A DNA stretch of 64,000 nucleotides from Paraburkholderia megapolitana (GTDB lineage Bacteria > Pseudomonadota > Gammaproteobacteria > Burkholderiales > Burkholderiaceae). This document shows positions 9,047-18,701 of the stretch, one piece after another; positions within the stretch are counted from its first letter, which is position 1, and the number at the start of each line of letters is the position of its first letter. The stretch lies in contig NZ_CP041745.1 of the NCBI RefSeq assembly GCF_007556815.1, positions 3,957,501-4,021,500 on the forward strand, written 5' to 3'. A program made the translations under genes and the position numbers. The notes below the pieces were generated by a model. That model was not told where the DNA came from and searched no databases. It saw only the letters and a program-made list of their open reading frames with translations.

Positions 9047-9091
9047 TACCTCGCTGAGGTATGCTGAAGCTTCGCTTCGGCACCGTTTTTT
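9001..9091 (+). promoter_or_regulatory. trp attenuator: alternative hairpins and intrinsic terminator
   Basis: Three pairings can be drawn. CAGC..CGACC (9001-9011) pairs with GGTCG.GCTG (9036-9045) around the Trp codons. ATACCTC (9046-9052) pairs perfectly with GAGGTAT (9056-9062). TGCTGAAGC (9062-9070) pairs with GCTTCGGCA (9074-9082), followed by six T (9086-9091): a standard intrinsic terminator. The second and third overlap only slightly unless the terminator stem extends to GG 9058-9059, so the exact antiterminator is inferred. The remaining bases to trpE (9092-9356) hold no gene; a 10-base tandem repeat, ACACGATGTA, lies at 9167-9186. Confidence 0.65.
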
Positions 9092-9356
9092 ACTTCGCTG
9101 CGCTTGCGCGCTTTCCCTTGGTTTTCCGCTGCTGGCTTCGCTGTACCGTTTCGATTGCCGCCGTGTACACGATGTAACACGATGTACGGCAGCTAACCGG
9201 ACGATGCGCGCGTAGCGGTCAACCCCCGGTCAAGCTCGCGCAGGTCGTCCCTGCAAACCCCGGCCACACACCGCCGGCGGCACGACCAGGCAGCAGCGCA
9301 ACACCCCGCATTGTCCGGCGCATCTAAGCCGCCGAACGCATGAACAGGATCGGAAC

Positions 9357-10850
9357 ATGACCGAACTCGAATTCCAGTCCCTCGCGAACGAGGGCTACAA
9401 CCGCATCCCGATGATCGCCGAAGCGCTCGCCGATCTCGAAACGCCCCTGTCGCTGTATCTGAAGCTCGCGCAACCCGAGCGCAACGGCGCGAATTCGTTT
9501 CTGCTCGAATCGGTAGTGGGCGGCGAACGGTTCGGTCGCTATTCGTTCATCGGCTTGCCGGCGCGCACGCTGCTGCGTACCCGCAACGGTGTGTCGGAAG
9601 TAGTGCGGGACGGCAAGGTCGTCGAGACACATGAAGGCGATCCGCTCGAGTTCATCGAGCAGTTCCAGAAACGCTTCAAGGTTGCGCTACGACCGGGTTT
9701 GCCGCGTTTCGCGGGCGGCCTCGCCGGATACTTTGGCTACGACGCAGTCCGCTACATCGAGAAGAAGCTCGCTCACTCTGCCCCGCCCGACGACCTCAAT
9801 CTGCCCGACATCCAGTTGCTCCTGACCGAAGAAGTCGCGGTCATCGACAATCTCGCGGGCAAGCTCTACCTCGTCATCTACGCCGATCCGTCTACCCCCG
9901 AAGCCTATACCCGCGCAAAGCAGCGCCTGCGCGAACTGCGCCAGCGCCTGCGCACCACCGTGCAGCCGCCGGTCACGTCGGCAAGCGTGCGCACCGACAT
10001 CTACCGCGAGTTCGCCAAAGACGACTACCTCGCCGCCGTGCGCAAGGCGAAGGAATACATCGCTGCCGGCGAGCTGATGCAGGTCCAGGTCGGTCAGCGG
10101 CTCACCAAGCCGTATCGCGACAATCCGTTGTCGCTGTATCGCGCGCTGCGTTCGCTGAACCCATCGCCGTACATGTACTACTACAACTTCGGCGACTTCC
10201 ATGTGGTTGGTGCATCGCCGGAAATTCTCGTGCGCCAGGAAAAGCGCAGCGAGGATCGCATCGTGACGATCCGTCCGCTCGCCGGTACGCGGCCGCGCGG
10301 CAACACGCCGGAACGCGACGCCGAACTCGCCACCGAACTACTGAACGACCCGAAAGAAATCGCCGAACACGTGATGCTGATCGACCTCGCGCGCAACGAC
10401 GTCGGTCGCATCGCGGAGATCGGCTCGGTCGCGGTGACCGACAAGATGGTGATCGAAAAGTATTCGCACGTGCAGCACATCGTCAGCTCGGTGGAAGGCA
10501 AGCTGAAGCCCGGCATGACGAACTTCGACGTGCTGCGTGCCACCTTTCCGGCTGGCACGCTGTCGGGTGCGCCGAAGGTCCGCGCGATGGAACTGATCGA
10601 CGAACTCGAACCGGTTAAGCGTGGTCTGTACGGCGGCGCCGTTGGTTACCTATCGTTCACCGGCGAAATGGATCTGGCCATCACGATCCGCACCGGTGTG
10701 ATCCACAATGGCAATCTGTATGTGCAGGCCGCGGCGGGCGTCGTCGCGGATTCGGTGCCCGAGTCCGAATGGCAGGAGACCGAGAACAAGGCGCGCGCGG
10801 TGCTGCGCGCAGCCGAGCAAGTGCAAGACGGCCTCGATAGCGACTTCTGA
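9357..10850 (+). CDS. trpE: Anthranilate synthase component I
   Basis: A 497-residue chorismate-binding enzyme. The N-terminal half has [18 protein letters not shown], the LLES element that binds tryptophan for feedback inhibition in this family. The C-terminal half has the catalytic chorismate-binding region: [38 protein letters not shown] and [10 protein letters not shown]. It makes anthranilate from chorismate using ammonia delivered by TrpG. ATG 9357 overlaps no other gene. It is the first structural gene of trpEGDC, 13 bases upstream of trpG, and is likely controlled by the leader at 8972-9091. Confidence 0.96.
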   Translation: MTELEFQSLANEGYNRIPMIAEALADLETPLSLYLKLAQPERNGANSFLLESVVGGERFGRYSFIGLPARTLLRTRNGVSEVVRDGKVVETHEGDPLEFIEQFQKRFKVALRPGLPRFAGGLAGYFGYDAVRYIEKKLAHSAPPDDLNLPDIQLLLTEEVAVIDNLAGKLYLVIYADPSTPEAYTRAKQRLRELRQRLRTTVQPPVTSASVRTDIYREFAKDDYLAAVRKAKEYIAAGELMQVQVGQRLTKPYRDNPLSLYRALRSLNPSPYMYYYNFGDFHVVGASPEILVRQEKRSEDRIVTIRPLAGTRPRGNTPERDAELATELLNDPKEIAEHVMLIDLARNDVGRIAEIGSVAVTDKMVIEKYSHVQHIVSSVEGKLKPGMTNFDVLRATFPAGTLSGAPKVRAMELIDELEPVKRGLYGGAVGYLSFTGEMDLAITIRTGVIHNGNLYVQAAAGVVADSVPESEWQETENKARAVLRAAEQVQDGLDSDF

Positions 10851-10863
10851 CCGGAGACAGACC

Positions 10864-11457
10864 ATGCTGCTGATGATCGACAACTACGATTCGTTCACCT
10901 ATAACCTGGTCCAGTACTTCGGCGAACTCGGCGAAGACGTACGGACCTATCGCAACGACGAAATCACACTCGACGACATCGCGAAGCTCGCGCCGTCGCG
11001 CATCTGCCTGTCGCCCGGACCGAGCAATCCGCAACATGCGGGTATCACGCTCGACGTGCTGCGCGAGTTCGCCGGCAAACTGCCGATTCTCGGCGTGTGC
11101 CTCGGCCACCAGGCCATCGGCGAAGCGTTCGGCGGTCGCGTCGTGCGTGCGCAGACCATCATGCACGGCAAGGTGAGTCAGATCGAAACCGACGGCCGCG
11201 GTGTATTCGCCGATCTGCCGAAGCACTTCATCGTCACCCGCTATCACTCGCTCGCAATCGAGCGCGAATCGCTGCCCGATTGCCTCGAAGTCTCGGCATG
11301 GACCGAAGACGGCGAGATCATGGGCGTACGTCATAAGGAACTAGCCGTCGAAGGCGTGCAGTTCCATCCGGAGTCGATCCTGTCCGAACACGGTCACGCG
11401 CTGCTCGAGAATTTCGTCAAGCAGTCGAAGCTGGCCAGCCAGCAGCACCACGCATGA
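10864..11457 (+). CDS. trpG: Anthranilate synthase component II, glutamine amidotransferase
   Basis: A 197-residue class I glutamine amidotransferase. The nucleophile is Cys79 in [15 protein letters not shown], and the histidine and glutamate of the triad are in QFHPESI near the C-terminus. It hydrolyses glutamine and passes ammonia to TrpE. The start is the ATG after GGAGACAG, giving the normal [14 protein letters not shown]. Its stop lies 17 bases before the chosen trpD start; an earlier trpD start would overlap it. Confidence 0.96.
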   Translation: MLLMIDNYDSFTYNLVQYFGELGEDVRTYRNDEITLDDIAKLAPSRICLSPGPSNPQHAGITLDVLREFAGKLPILGVCLGHQAIGEAFGGRVVRAQTIMHGKVSQIETDGRGVFADLPKHFIVTRYHSLAIERESLPDCLEVSAWTEDGEIMGVRHKELAVEGVQFHPESILSEHGHALLENFVKQSKLASQQHHA

Positions 11458-11474
11458 CGATCGGGAGCGACACC

Positions 11475-12506
11475 ATGACGATTACACCGCAGGAAGCATT
11501 GCAGCGCACGATCGAACATCGCGAGATCTTCCACGACGAAATGCTGCATCTGATGCGCCTCATCATGCGCGGCGACATGTCGCCGGTGATGTCGGCGGCG
11601 ATCATCACCGGGCTGCGCGTCAAAAAAGAGACCATCGGCGAAATCACCGCGGCCGCCACGGTGATGCGTGAATTTGCCCGGCACGTCGAGGTGCAGGACA
11701 ACTCGAACTTCGTCGATATCGTCGGCACCGGCGGCGACGGTGCGCATACGTTCAATATTTCGACGGCGACGATGTTCGTCTCGGCCGCCGCGGGCGCGAA
11801 GGTCGCGAAGCACGGCAACCGCGGCGTGTCGAGCAAGTCGGGCAGCGCGGACGTACTCGAAGCGCTCGGCGTGAACATCGATCTGCAACCGGACCAGGTG
11901 GCGGCATCGATCACCGAAACGGGCATGGGCTTCATGTTCGCGCCGAACCATCATCCAGCGATGAAGAACATCGCGCCGGTGCGCCGTGAACTCGGCGTGC
12001 GCACCATCTTCAACATTCTCGGCCCGCTGACCAATCCGGCCGGTGCACCGAACCAGTTGATGGGCGTGTTCCACCCCGACCTCGTCGGCATTCAGGTCCG
12101 CGTGATGCAACGGCTCGGCGCGAAGCACGTGCTCGTCGTGTACGGTATGGACGGCATGGACGAGGTATCGCTTGGCGCAGCGACTCAGGTCGGCGAACTG
12201 CGCGATGGCGAAGTGCGCGAGTACGAGATTCATCCGGAGGACTTCGGCATGCAGATGGTGTCGAACCGCTCGTTGAAAGTGACCGACGCGCAGGAATCGA
12301 AAGTGAAGCTGCTCGAAGCGCTCGACAACAAACCGGGCGTCGCGCGCGAAATCGTGGTCCTCAACTCGGGCACCGCGCTCTATGCGGCGAATGTCGTCGA
12401 ATCGATCGAGGCCGGCATCGAGCTGGCGCGCGAGGCCATTGCAAGCGGTCGTGCGCGTGCCAAGGTCGACGACCTGATTCGCTTCACCCAGCAATTCAAG
12501 CAGTAA
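11475..12506 (+). CDS. trpD: Anthranilate phosphoribosyltransferase
   Basis: A 343-residue enzyme attaching phosphoribose from PRPP to anthranilate. The PRPP loop GTGGDG, the [10 protein letters not shown] strand, [15 protein letters not shown] and the metal-binding DE region (GMDGMDEVS) are visible. Two starts compete: ATG 11454, which overlaps the trpG stop, and ATG 11475 with GGGAG at 11463-11467. The second gives the usual family length and is preferred. Third gene of the trp operon. Confidence 0.95.
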   Translation: MTITPQEALQRTIEHREIFHDEMLHLMRLIMRGDMSPVMSAAIITGLRVKKETIGEITAAATVMREFARHVEVQDNSNFVDIVGTGGDGAHTFNISTATMFVSAAAGAKVAKHGNRGVSSKSGSADVLEALGVNIDLQPDQVAASITETGMGFMFAPNHHPAMKNIAPVRRELGVRTIFNILGPLTNPAGAPNQLMGVFHPDLVGIQVRVMQRLGAKHVLVVYGMDGMDEVSLGAATQVGELRDGEVREYEIHPEDFGMQMVSNRSLKVTDAQESKVKLLEALDNKPGVAREIVVLNSGTALYAANVVESIEAGIELAREAIASGRARAKVDDLIRFTQQFKQ

Positions 12507-12524
12507 CTTCTGTACGGAACTCTC

Positions 12525-13310
12525 ATGAGCGATATTCTTAACCGCATCATCGACGTCAAGCGCCAGGAAATTCGCGCCGCCCAACAGAGCGCGCCGCTTG
12601 AAGAACTGAGGCTCGAAGCGTCGGCGCGCGACCACCGCGACTTCGTCGGCGCACTGCGCGCAAAGCACGCGGCCGGCGTGCCCGCGGTGATTTCCGAAGT
12701 GAAGAAGGCCAGTCCGTCGAAAGGCGTGATCCGCGAGCACTTCGTGCCGGCCGATATTGCGCGCTCGTACGCGAAGCACGGTGCCGCCTGCCTGTCAGTG
12801 CTGACCGACGTGCAGTTCTTCCAGGGCAGCACCGCCTACCTCGAAGAAGCGCGCGCCGCCTGCGATCTGCCGGTGCTGCGCAAAGACTTCATCATCGATC
12901 CGTACCAGATCGTCGAAGCCCGCGCGATGGGCGCCGACGCGATCCTGCTGATCGCCGCCGCGCTCGACACGCCGCAGATGCAGGACCTCGAAGCGCTCGC
13001 CCATTCGCTGGGGCTTGCGGTGCTCGTAGAAGTACACGATCGCGCCGAGCTGACCGAGGCGCTGACGCTGAAGACACCGCTGATCGGCATCAACAATCGC
13101 AATCTGCGTACGTTCGAAACCACACTCGAAACGACGATCGGCATGCTCGATTCAGTTCCGGACGACCGTATCGTTGTCACCGAATCGGGCATCCTGGCGC
13201 GTGCCGATGTCGAACGACTGCGTGCGATGGACGTGCATACGTTCCTCGTTGGCGAAGCGTTCATGCGCGCCGACGAACCGGGCGTTGAACTCGCCCGTAT
13301 GTTTTTCTGA
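12525..13310 (+). CDS. trpC: Indole-3-glycerol phosphate synthase
   Basis: A 261-residue TIM-barrel enzyme that closes the indole ring. Family motifs are [11 protein letters not shown] near residue 60, [21 protein letters not shown] and VTESGI. It is a stand-alone TrpC and not fused to TrpF. It starts 18 bases after trpD. trpF, trpB and trpA are not in the window, which fits the split trp genes of Burkholderiales. Confidence 0.95.
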   Translation: MSDILNRIIDVKRQEIRAAQQSAPLEELRLEASARDHRDFVGALRAKHAAGVPAVISEVKKASPSKGVIREHFVPADIARSYAKHGAACLSVLTDVQFFQGSTAYLEEARAACDLPVLRKDFIIDPYQIVEARAMGADAILLIAAALDTPQMQDLEALAHSLGLAVLVEVHDRAELTEALTLKTPLIGINNRNLRTFETTLETTIGMLDSVPDDRIVVTESGILARADVERLRAMDVHTFLVGEAFMRADEPGVELARMFF

Positions 13311-13348
13311 TCGCGGCATAGAACGGACACGGCGAGCGATAACGCACC

Positions 13349-13975
13349 ATGGGAATAGAACGCGAAATCAAACTGGCGTTGCCTGCCGACCAGACGGACG
13401 CGGCGACGCAGTGGTTTGTTGCACGCACGGCGCAAGCCGGACACGCGGTGCCGCTCGCGAATCGCTACTTCGACACGCCTGCGCTCGCGCTTGCACGCGC
13501 GAAAAGTGCGCTGCGCCTGCGCCATACGCCGGAAGGCTGGCTTCAGACGTTCAAGACAGCGGGCACATCGCAGGCGGGATTGCACAGTCGGCACGAATGG
13601 GAAATGCCGGTAGCCGGCCCGGCGCTCGAGATCGACGCGCTGCTGCGCGCCTGCGACGACGAACCTTCCGCGGCGGCACTGCGCGAGGCCGCACCGGAAC
13701 TCGTCGAGCTGTTTCGCACCGACTTCACGCGCACGATCTGGCATGTCGACCATACAGGTGCGGCAATCGAAGCCGCGATCGATCAGGGCGAGGTCGTGGC
13801 CCAGGTGAATGGCGAAACACGCCGGGCGCCGCTGTGCGAGATCGAACTCGAATTGAAGCACGGCGACGAAAGCGCGCTGCATACGCTTGCTGCCGAGCTT
13901 CGCGCTCATATCCCCGGCCTTACTCCCGACGACATCAGCAAGGCGCAACGCGGATACCGGTTGCAGGAACGCTAG
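13349..13975 (+). CDS. CYTH-domain protein (probable inorganic triphosphatase)
   Basis: A 208-residue CYTH domain with the diagnostic ExExK at its N-terminus (Glu4, Glu6, Lys8 in MGIEREIKLAL), NRYFDTP, LRLR and CEIELELK, which line the triphosphate tunnel. The family hydrolyses inorganic triphosphate or related polyphosphate compounds. There is no C-terminal CHAD domain as in E. coli YgiF. It lies 38 bases after trpC and may be co-transcribed, though no link to tryptophan is known. Confidence 0.8.
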   Translation: MGIEREIKLALPADQTDAATQWFVARTAQAGHAVPLANRYFDTPALALARAKSALRLRHTPEGWLQTFKTAGTSQAGLHSRHEWEMPVAGPALEIDALLRACDDEPSAAALREAAPELVELFRTDFTRTIWHVDHTGAAIEAAIDQGEVVAQVNGETRRAPLCEIELELKHGDESALHTLAAELRAHIPGLTPDDISKAQRGYRLQER

Positions 13976-14037
13976 GCAGCAATCTCTGCTCGCCTTCGCC
14001 TTGAGCTGCCGCAGGTTTGCTGCGACACTTGCGCCTC

Positions 14038-14856
14038 ATGACCTCTTCTTCCCGTTCCCGCACTCCGCAAGCGTCGCAGCCTTCGCTCTTTGCCGACGAA
14101 CCTGCCGCTGCTGCTCCCGTAGCCATTCCTGCCGGTGTTCAACCGCTCGAAGCACAGTTCGACGCGCTCCCACCCGCGTGGCGCGCGCTGCTCGATCCGT
14201 TTATCGGCAGTGAGGCTTATACGGCGCTGTGCCGTTTCGTCGATGGAGAACGCGCTGCCGGCAAGACCGTCTATCCAGCGGATGTGTTTCGCGCGTTGCG
14301 TCTGACGAGTCCAGACGAGGTCAAGGTGGTGATCCTCGGCCAGGACCCGTATCACGGCGAAGATCGCGACACGCCGCAAGCACACGGGCTCGCGTTTTCG
14401 GTGCCGCCCGGCGTGCGACCGCCGCCGTCGCTCAAGAACATCTTCAAGGAAATCGCCGCCAGCCTCGGACATGAGGCACCCGCTCACGGTTGTCTCGATG
14501 CCTGGGCACAGCAAGGCGTGCTGCTGCTGAACACAGTGCTGACCGTCGAGCGCAACAACGCCGCGAGCCACGCGAAACGTGGCTGGGAAAAATGCACCGA
14601 CACGCTGATTCATGAGCTTGCGCAGCGTCATGACGGCCTTGTGTTCATGCTGTGGGGTGCGCATGCGCAGGCGAAACGCGCGCTGCTCGGCGGTCGCTCG
14701 CACAAGGTGCTCGAAGCACCGCATCCGTCGCCGTTGTCGGCGCATCGCGGCTTTCTCGGCTGCGGACATTTCTCGCTCGCCAACGCTTATCTCGTCGAAG
14801 CAGGACGCAAGCCGATCGACTGGCGATTGCCCGAGATCGCACGAACGCTCGCTTAG
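14038..14856 (+). CDS. ung: Uracil-DNA glycosylase
   Basis: A 272-residue family-1 uracil-DNA glycosylase. The water-activating loop GQDPYHG lies at residues 101-107 (Asp103, His106) and the leucine/minor-groove loop [13 protein letters not shown] near the C-terminus. It removes uracil from DNA to start base excision repair. The N-terminus carries about 40 extra low-complexity residues with QPSLFADEP, resembling a clamp-binding QxxLF peptide (inference). ATG 14038 is chosen over a TTG seven codons upstream; neither has a clear ribosome site. Confidence 0.94.
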   Translation: MTSSSRSRTPQASQPSLFADEPAAAAPVAIPAGVQPLEAQFDALPPAWRALLDPFIGSEAYTALCRFVDGERAAGKTVYPADVFRALRLTSPDEVKVVILGQDPYHGEDRDTPQAHGLAFSVPPGVRPPPSLKNIFKEIAASLGHEAPAHGCLDAWAQQGVLLLNTVLTVERNNAASHAKRGWEKCTDTLIHELAQRHDGLVFMLWGAHAQAKRALLGGRSHKVLEAPHPSPLSAHRGFLGCGHFSLANAYLVEAGRKPIDWRLPEIARTLA

Positions 14857-14937
14857 GGTGTGCTCCCGCGCCCTCGCCTCTGCCAGGCGCCGAATAGCGC
14901 ACGGCAAACGGCAAGCGCTAACACCGGCCCCAAAACA

Positions 14938-14967
14938 AAAACGCCACGAAAATCTTCGTGGCGTTTT
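14938..14967. terminator. Bidirectional intrinsic terminator between ung and azoR
   Basis: A perfect 13-bp stem (14938-14950 with 14955-14967, loop AATC) is flanked by A-runs on the left and T-runs on the right, so it can terminate ung on the + strand and azoR on the - strand. Confidence 0.85.
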
Positions 14968-15035
14968 GCCGTGCATTGCATCTGCACATCGCGGCGCACA
15001 CCGCGCCGCGCAACATCTACAGCGAATACGGCGAA

Positions 15036-15635
15036 TCAGGCAGCGGTCGCGATCACTTCACGTGCGCCGGCCAGTGCGGCAGCAGCAGCGTCCGGGCCCA
15101 TGTTCAAACCTTCCGCATAGATGAAGTTCACGTCGGTCATGCCGAGGAAACCGAGGAACGTCTTCAGGTACGGCGTGTGGGTATCGCCCGGCGTGCCGAC
15201 GTACTTGCCGCCACGTGCCGCGACGATGAATACCTTCTTGCCCTTCACCAGACCTTCCGGACCCGATGCGCCGTAGCGGAACGTGATGCCGGCGCGAGCG
15301 ATGAAGTCGAAGTAGGTCTTCAGTTGCGACGAGATGCCGAAGTTGTACATCGGCGCGGCGATCACGACGATGTCGGCGGCCTGCAGTTCGGCGATCAGCG
15401 CTTCGCTGCGTGCCGAGATGGCTTGCTGCTCGGCGTTACGTTGTTCGGCCGGCGTGAAGAATGCGCCGAGGATCTCGTCGTCGAGGTGGGGCAGCGGTTC
15501 AGCGTGCAGATGGCGGACGACGACTTGCGCGCCCGGGTTCGACTGTTGCAGCTTCGCCGTCAGTTCGTCGGCGAGCAGGGTCGACTGCGCGCCTTGCGAG
15601 CGGGCCGCCGAATTGATTTGAAGGATCGTGGTCAT
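15036..15635 (-). CDS. azoR: FMN-dependent NADH-azoreductase
   Basis: A 199-residue flavodoxin-like enzyme. It begins [18 protein letters not shown] (FMN phosphate-binding loop) and has [17 protein letters not shown] and a [29 protein letters not shown] region, all typical of AzoR quinone/azo reductases. It reduces quinones and azo dyes with NADH and often serves in thiol or electrophile stress defence. ATG 15635 gives the family N-terminus; a longer frame to 15680 is rejected. A 7-bp inverted repeat lies 90 to 113 bases upstream. Confidence 0.92.
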   Translation of the reverse strand: MTTILQINSAARSQGAQSTLLADELTAKLQQSNPGAQVVVRHLHAEPLPHLDDEILGAFFTPAEQRNAEQQAISARSEALIAELQAADIVVIAAPMYNFGISSQLKTYFDFIARAGITFRYGASGPEGLVKGKKVFIVAARGGKYVGTPGDTHTPYLKTFLGFLGMTDVNFIYAEGLNMGPDAAAAALAGAREVIATAA

Positions 15636-15724
15636 GGTTGACTCCAGTTGGGGCGCGCAGCTTTGCGCGAGTGGAGCCATTGTGTTTTTTTGCGGGGCCG
15701 CGAAAAAGTAGCGCGGCAGCGACG

Positions 15725-15748
15725 GATTGTTGCATCAGTAGAACAATC
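15725..15748. promoter_or_regulatory. Inverted repeat upstream of azoR, possible operator
   Basis: GATTGTT (15725-15731) and AACAATC (15742-15748) form a perfect 7-bp inverted repeat with a 10-base spacer. A minus-strand -10-like TACAAT is at 15778-15783, so the repeat would lie just downstream of a start site. No regulator gene is adjacent. Otherwise 15636-15873 holds no recognised gene. Confidence 0.35.
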
Positions 15749-15873
15749 GACTGTCTGAGCGGACATACAACCTTCGCATTGTATCGACCCCGACAGGCAA
15801 TCGAAAGCTGCGGAGCGCCTGCGAGCGAGTGGGCACTCCGTCGCAGCGCGTTCCACGGTGGGGCTTTGCGCTT

Positions 15874-17664
15874 TCAGGCCTTCAGCCAGCGGTCACGAGC
15901 ACGGGTCCCGGCAGCACGGGAATCGGCGGCGGAAAGCACGTAGCGCGCGACCTCCGGGGCATCCAGTTTCAGCTGAACAACCCGCAGTTCGTCGCGCCGG
16001 AACGCATGGACCTCCACTTTCGCGCCCGGCAGATAGCGCGCGAGCAACGCATCGAGGTTGGCACCAGTGACACGCAACCCGTCGATCGCGACCAGCACGT
16101 CGCCCGCCGACAGCCCTGCTTTCTGCGCGGCGCTGCCGTCGTGAACGGCCGCCAGCGTGCAATCCGCGCCGCCACGCACGCGTGCACCGAGCGAAGGCTT
16201 CGCTCCCACATCGGTTTCGGGCTTCAGCGACACGCCGAACGGCGCGAGCAGAGCCGCCAGCGGCAGGTCGACCGTGCCGCGCACGCCGTCGGTGAATAGT
16301 TCCGCGAGGTTTGCGCCGGTCGCTTCGGCAAACAGCGCTTCGACATCCGCTTCCTCGACGCCGACCGGCTTGCCGCGGTAGAAATCGCGGCCGTAGCGTT
16401 GCCACAGCAGGCGCATCACGTCATCGAGCGATTTGCGGTTGCGGGTTTGCGCGCGAATCGTCAGATCGAATGCCAGCGCGATGAGCGAACCCTTCGTGTA
16501 ATAGCTGACGATCGCGTTCGGTGCGTTTTCGTCCTGCCGGTAGTACTTGACCCACGCATCGAACGAGCTTTCGGCGACCGTCTGCTTCAGGCGACCGCTC
16601 CCGCGCTGCACGCCGCCGACCACCTTGCCGACGAGGCCAAAGTAATCGTCCTGCGTGATGACGCCGCTGCGCACGAGAATCAGATCGTCGTAATAGGACG
16701 TGAAGCCTTCGAACAGCCACAGCAGCGACGTGTAGTTCTCGCGCGTCAGATCGTACGGCGCGAACGCAGCGGGCTTGATCCGCTTCACGTTCCACGTATG
16801 GAAGTACTCGTGGCTGCACAGGCCGAGGTAGGTCCGGTAGCCTTCAGTCATCGGCTCGCGGCCGGTCACCGGCAGATCGCCGCGATTGCAGATCAGCGCC
16901 GTCGACGCGCGATGCTCGAGCCCACCGTAGCCATCGCTGACCGCCTGGGTCATGAACACATAACGATCGACGGGTGCTTTCTTCGACTTCGGTTCGAACA
17001 GCGCGATCTGTGCTTCGCAGATGCGCTTAAGGTCGGCGGCGAGCCGCTCCATGTCGAGCCCGACGACGCGCCCGGAAATCACGATGTCGTGCGGTACGCC
17101 GTGCGCCTTGAAGGTCTTGAGCGCGAACTCGCCGAGCGTGACCGGATGATCGATCAACTCATCGTAGTTCTGCGCGCGATATTCGCCGAAACCATAGCGC
17201 TTCGTGCCACGCGCTTCGGGCAGTGCAGTCGCGACGCGCCATTGCCGATACTGCGCGCCGGCCGGCTTCTGGATTTCGACGACGCAAGGTGCGTCTTCAT
17301 GACCCGGCACCGCGAGAAACACGCTCGTACCGTTGAAGAAACCGGTCGTGTCGTCGAGATGGGCAGCGCGCACCGACAGATCCCACGCGTAGACCTCGTA
17401 ACGCAGCGTCAGCGCACCTTTGACCGGCGCGACCTGCCACGTGTGCTTGTCGGTCTTCGTGACTCGGACCTTGCGGCCCGCATCGTTGAACGCGCGCAGC
17501 GTGACGATGTTGCGCGCGAACTCGCGCACCATGTAGCTGCCGGGAATCCACACGGGCAGCATGAAACGCTGTCCGGCCGGATCGGGATCGGCGACGGTGA
17601 CGGTGACTTCGAACAGGTGTGCGGCGGGCTGGCTGGGGACGATGGTGTAGCGGATCGGCTTCAT
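15874..17664 (-). CDS. M61 family (glycyl aminopeptidase-like) metallopeptidase with PDZ domain
   Basis: A 596-residue protein with an N-terminal beta domain (about 1-190), a gluzincin catalytic domain with HEYFH (His285, Glu286, His289) and Glu319 in WLFEGFTSYYDD as third zinc ligand, and a C-terminal PDZ domain (about 490-570). M61 enzymes include glycyl aminopeptidase of Sphingomonas. No signal peptide is seen, so it is probably cytoplasmic. It is followed on the same strand by azoR and preceded by dsbC, with gaps above 150 bases. Confidence 0.88.
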   Translation of the reverse strand: MKPIRYTIVPSQPAAHLFEVTVTVADPDPAGQRFMLPVWIPGSYMVREFARNIVTLRAFNDAGRKVRVTKTDKHTWQVAPVKGALTLRYEVYAWDLSVRAAHLDDTTGFFNGTSVFLAVPGHEDAPCVVEIQKPAGAQYRQWRVATALPEARGTKRYGFGEYRAQNYDELIDHPVTLGEFALKTFKAHGVPHDIVISGRVVGLDMERLAADLKRICEAQIALFEPKSKKAPVDRYVFMTQAVSDGYGGLEHRASTALICNRGDLPVTGREPMTEGYRTYLGLCSHEYFHTWNVKRIKPAAFAPYDLTRENYTSLLWLFEGFTSYYDDLILVRSGVITQDDYFGLVGKVVGGVQRGSGRLKQTVAESSFDAWVKYYRQDENAPNAIVSYYTKGSLIALAFDLTIRAQTRNRKSLDDVMRLLWQRYGRDFYRGKPVGVEEADVEALFAEATGANLAELFTDGVRGTVDLPLAALLAPFGVSLKPETDVGAKPSLGARVRGGADCTLAAVHDGSAAQKAGLSAGDVLVAIDGLRVTGANLDALLARYLPGAKVEVHAFRRDELRVVQLKLDAPEVARYVLSAADSRAAGTRARDRWLKA

Positions 17665-17822
17665 CTGCAGGGCGCGAGTAAGCGCTGGGATAGGGAGGAC
17701 AGGGGGCGGTGCATAACGGGCGGGTTCGGGCGACGCCCGTGTTCCGTGTCAGCGCGAGTAACGGTACGACGGAAGGAGGCGCCGCCGTTGGCAACGCGCC
17801 GCCGCCCGCCGTACCGGCATGT

Positions 17823-18548
17823 TTAGCGCACTGCCGAGATCTGTTTGTTCAGCTCGTCGGCGGGAACTGCACCGGGCAGGCGCCGGCCGTCTGCGAGGAA
17901 CACCGTCGGCGTACCGGTCACGTTCATCTCATGACCGAGCTTGAGGTTCTTGTCGATGGCAGCGGTATCGCAGGTACCGGCGGCGGTCGGCGCGGTACGG
18001 TTCTGCATCCACGATTCCCATGCCTTCGCGCGGTCGGTCGAACACCAGATCGACTTCGACTTCACCTCGGAATCAGGCGACAGCACTGGGTACAGGAACG
18101 TATAGACGGTGACGTTATCCACCGATTTCAGCGTGTTTTCGAGTTGCTTGCAGTACGGGCAGTTCGGATCGGAGAACACCGCGATCTGACGACTACCGTT
18201 GCCCTTCACGACCTTCACCGCATTCGCGAACGGCAGGCTCGCGAAGTTGATGCGGTTGGTTTCCGACAGGCGCGCTTCGGTGAGATTCTTGTGATTCTTC
18301 GCATCGATCAGATCGCCGAGGATCAGGTAGTCGCCGGTAGCGTCGCTATAGATGATCTGCGAGCCGAGATTCACCTCGTACAGCCCGGCGATCGGCGACT
18401 TCTCGATACTCTTGATCGTCGCGTCGGCGAGGCGCGTTTGCAGTGCTGCCTTCAGCTTGTCGGTGGTCTGATCGGCCTGCGCGGTGCAACCGAGCGTCGC
18501 AGCGGCGACGGCAAGGACAAGCGCAACGATTCGGATAGGCTTTTTCAT
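17823..18548 (-). CDS. dsbC: Thiol:disulfide interchange protein DsbC family
   Basis: A 241-residue periplasmic protein: a signal peptide of about 25 residues (MKKPIRIVALVLAVAAATLG, then AQA), an N-terminal dimerisation domain, and a thioredoxin fold with CPYC at residues 130-133. DsbC proteins isomerise wrong disulfides and are kept reduced by DsbD. Two further cysteines (in SIWCSTD and GTCDTAA) match the family's structural disulfide. It lies 153 bases after the Ubi-type hydroxylase gene on the same strand. Confidence 0.9.
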   Translation of the reverse strand: MKKPIRIVALVLAVAAATLGCTAQADQTTDKLKAALQTRLADATIKSIEKSPIAGLYEVNLGSQIIYSDATGDYLILGDLIDAKNHKNLTEARLSETNRINFASLPFANAVKVVKGNGSRQIAVFSDPNCPYCKQLENTLKSVDNVTVYTFLYPVLSPDSEVKSKSIWCSTDRAKAWESWMQNRTAPTAAGTCDTAAIDKNLKLGHEMNVTGTPTVFLADGRRLPGAVPADELNKQISAVR

Positions 18549-18701
18549 GCTGGATTCCCTGATTCGTTCACGCGCGCCGGATGCGCGCGCCTGCTTCGAC
18601 TGTGGTCTGGCGTACTGCGTAGTCGTTCGAGTGTGCCCGAATGCGCTGCGGCTTGCATTCGCGGCATCCGCGACGACCGCACACTTCTTCTTCCCTCTTG
18701 C

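Noticed and set aside
16399..17826. A 475-codon + strand frame
   Set aside because: Antisense to the M61 peptidase; no start signal or family content.
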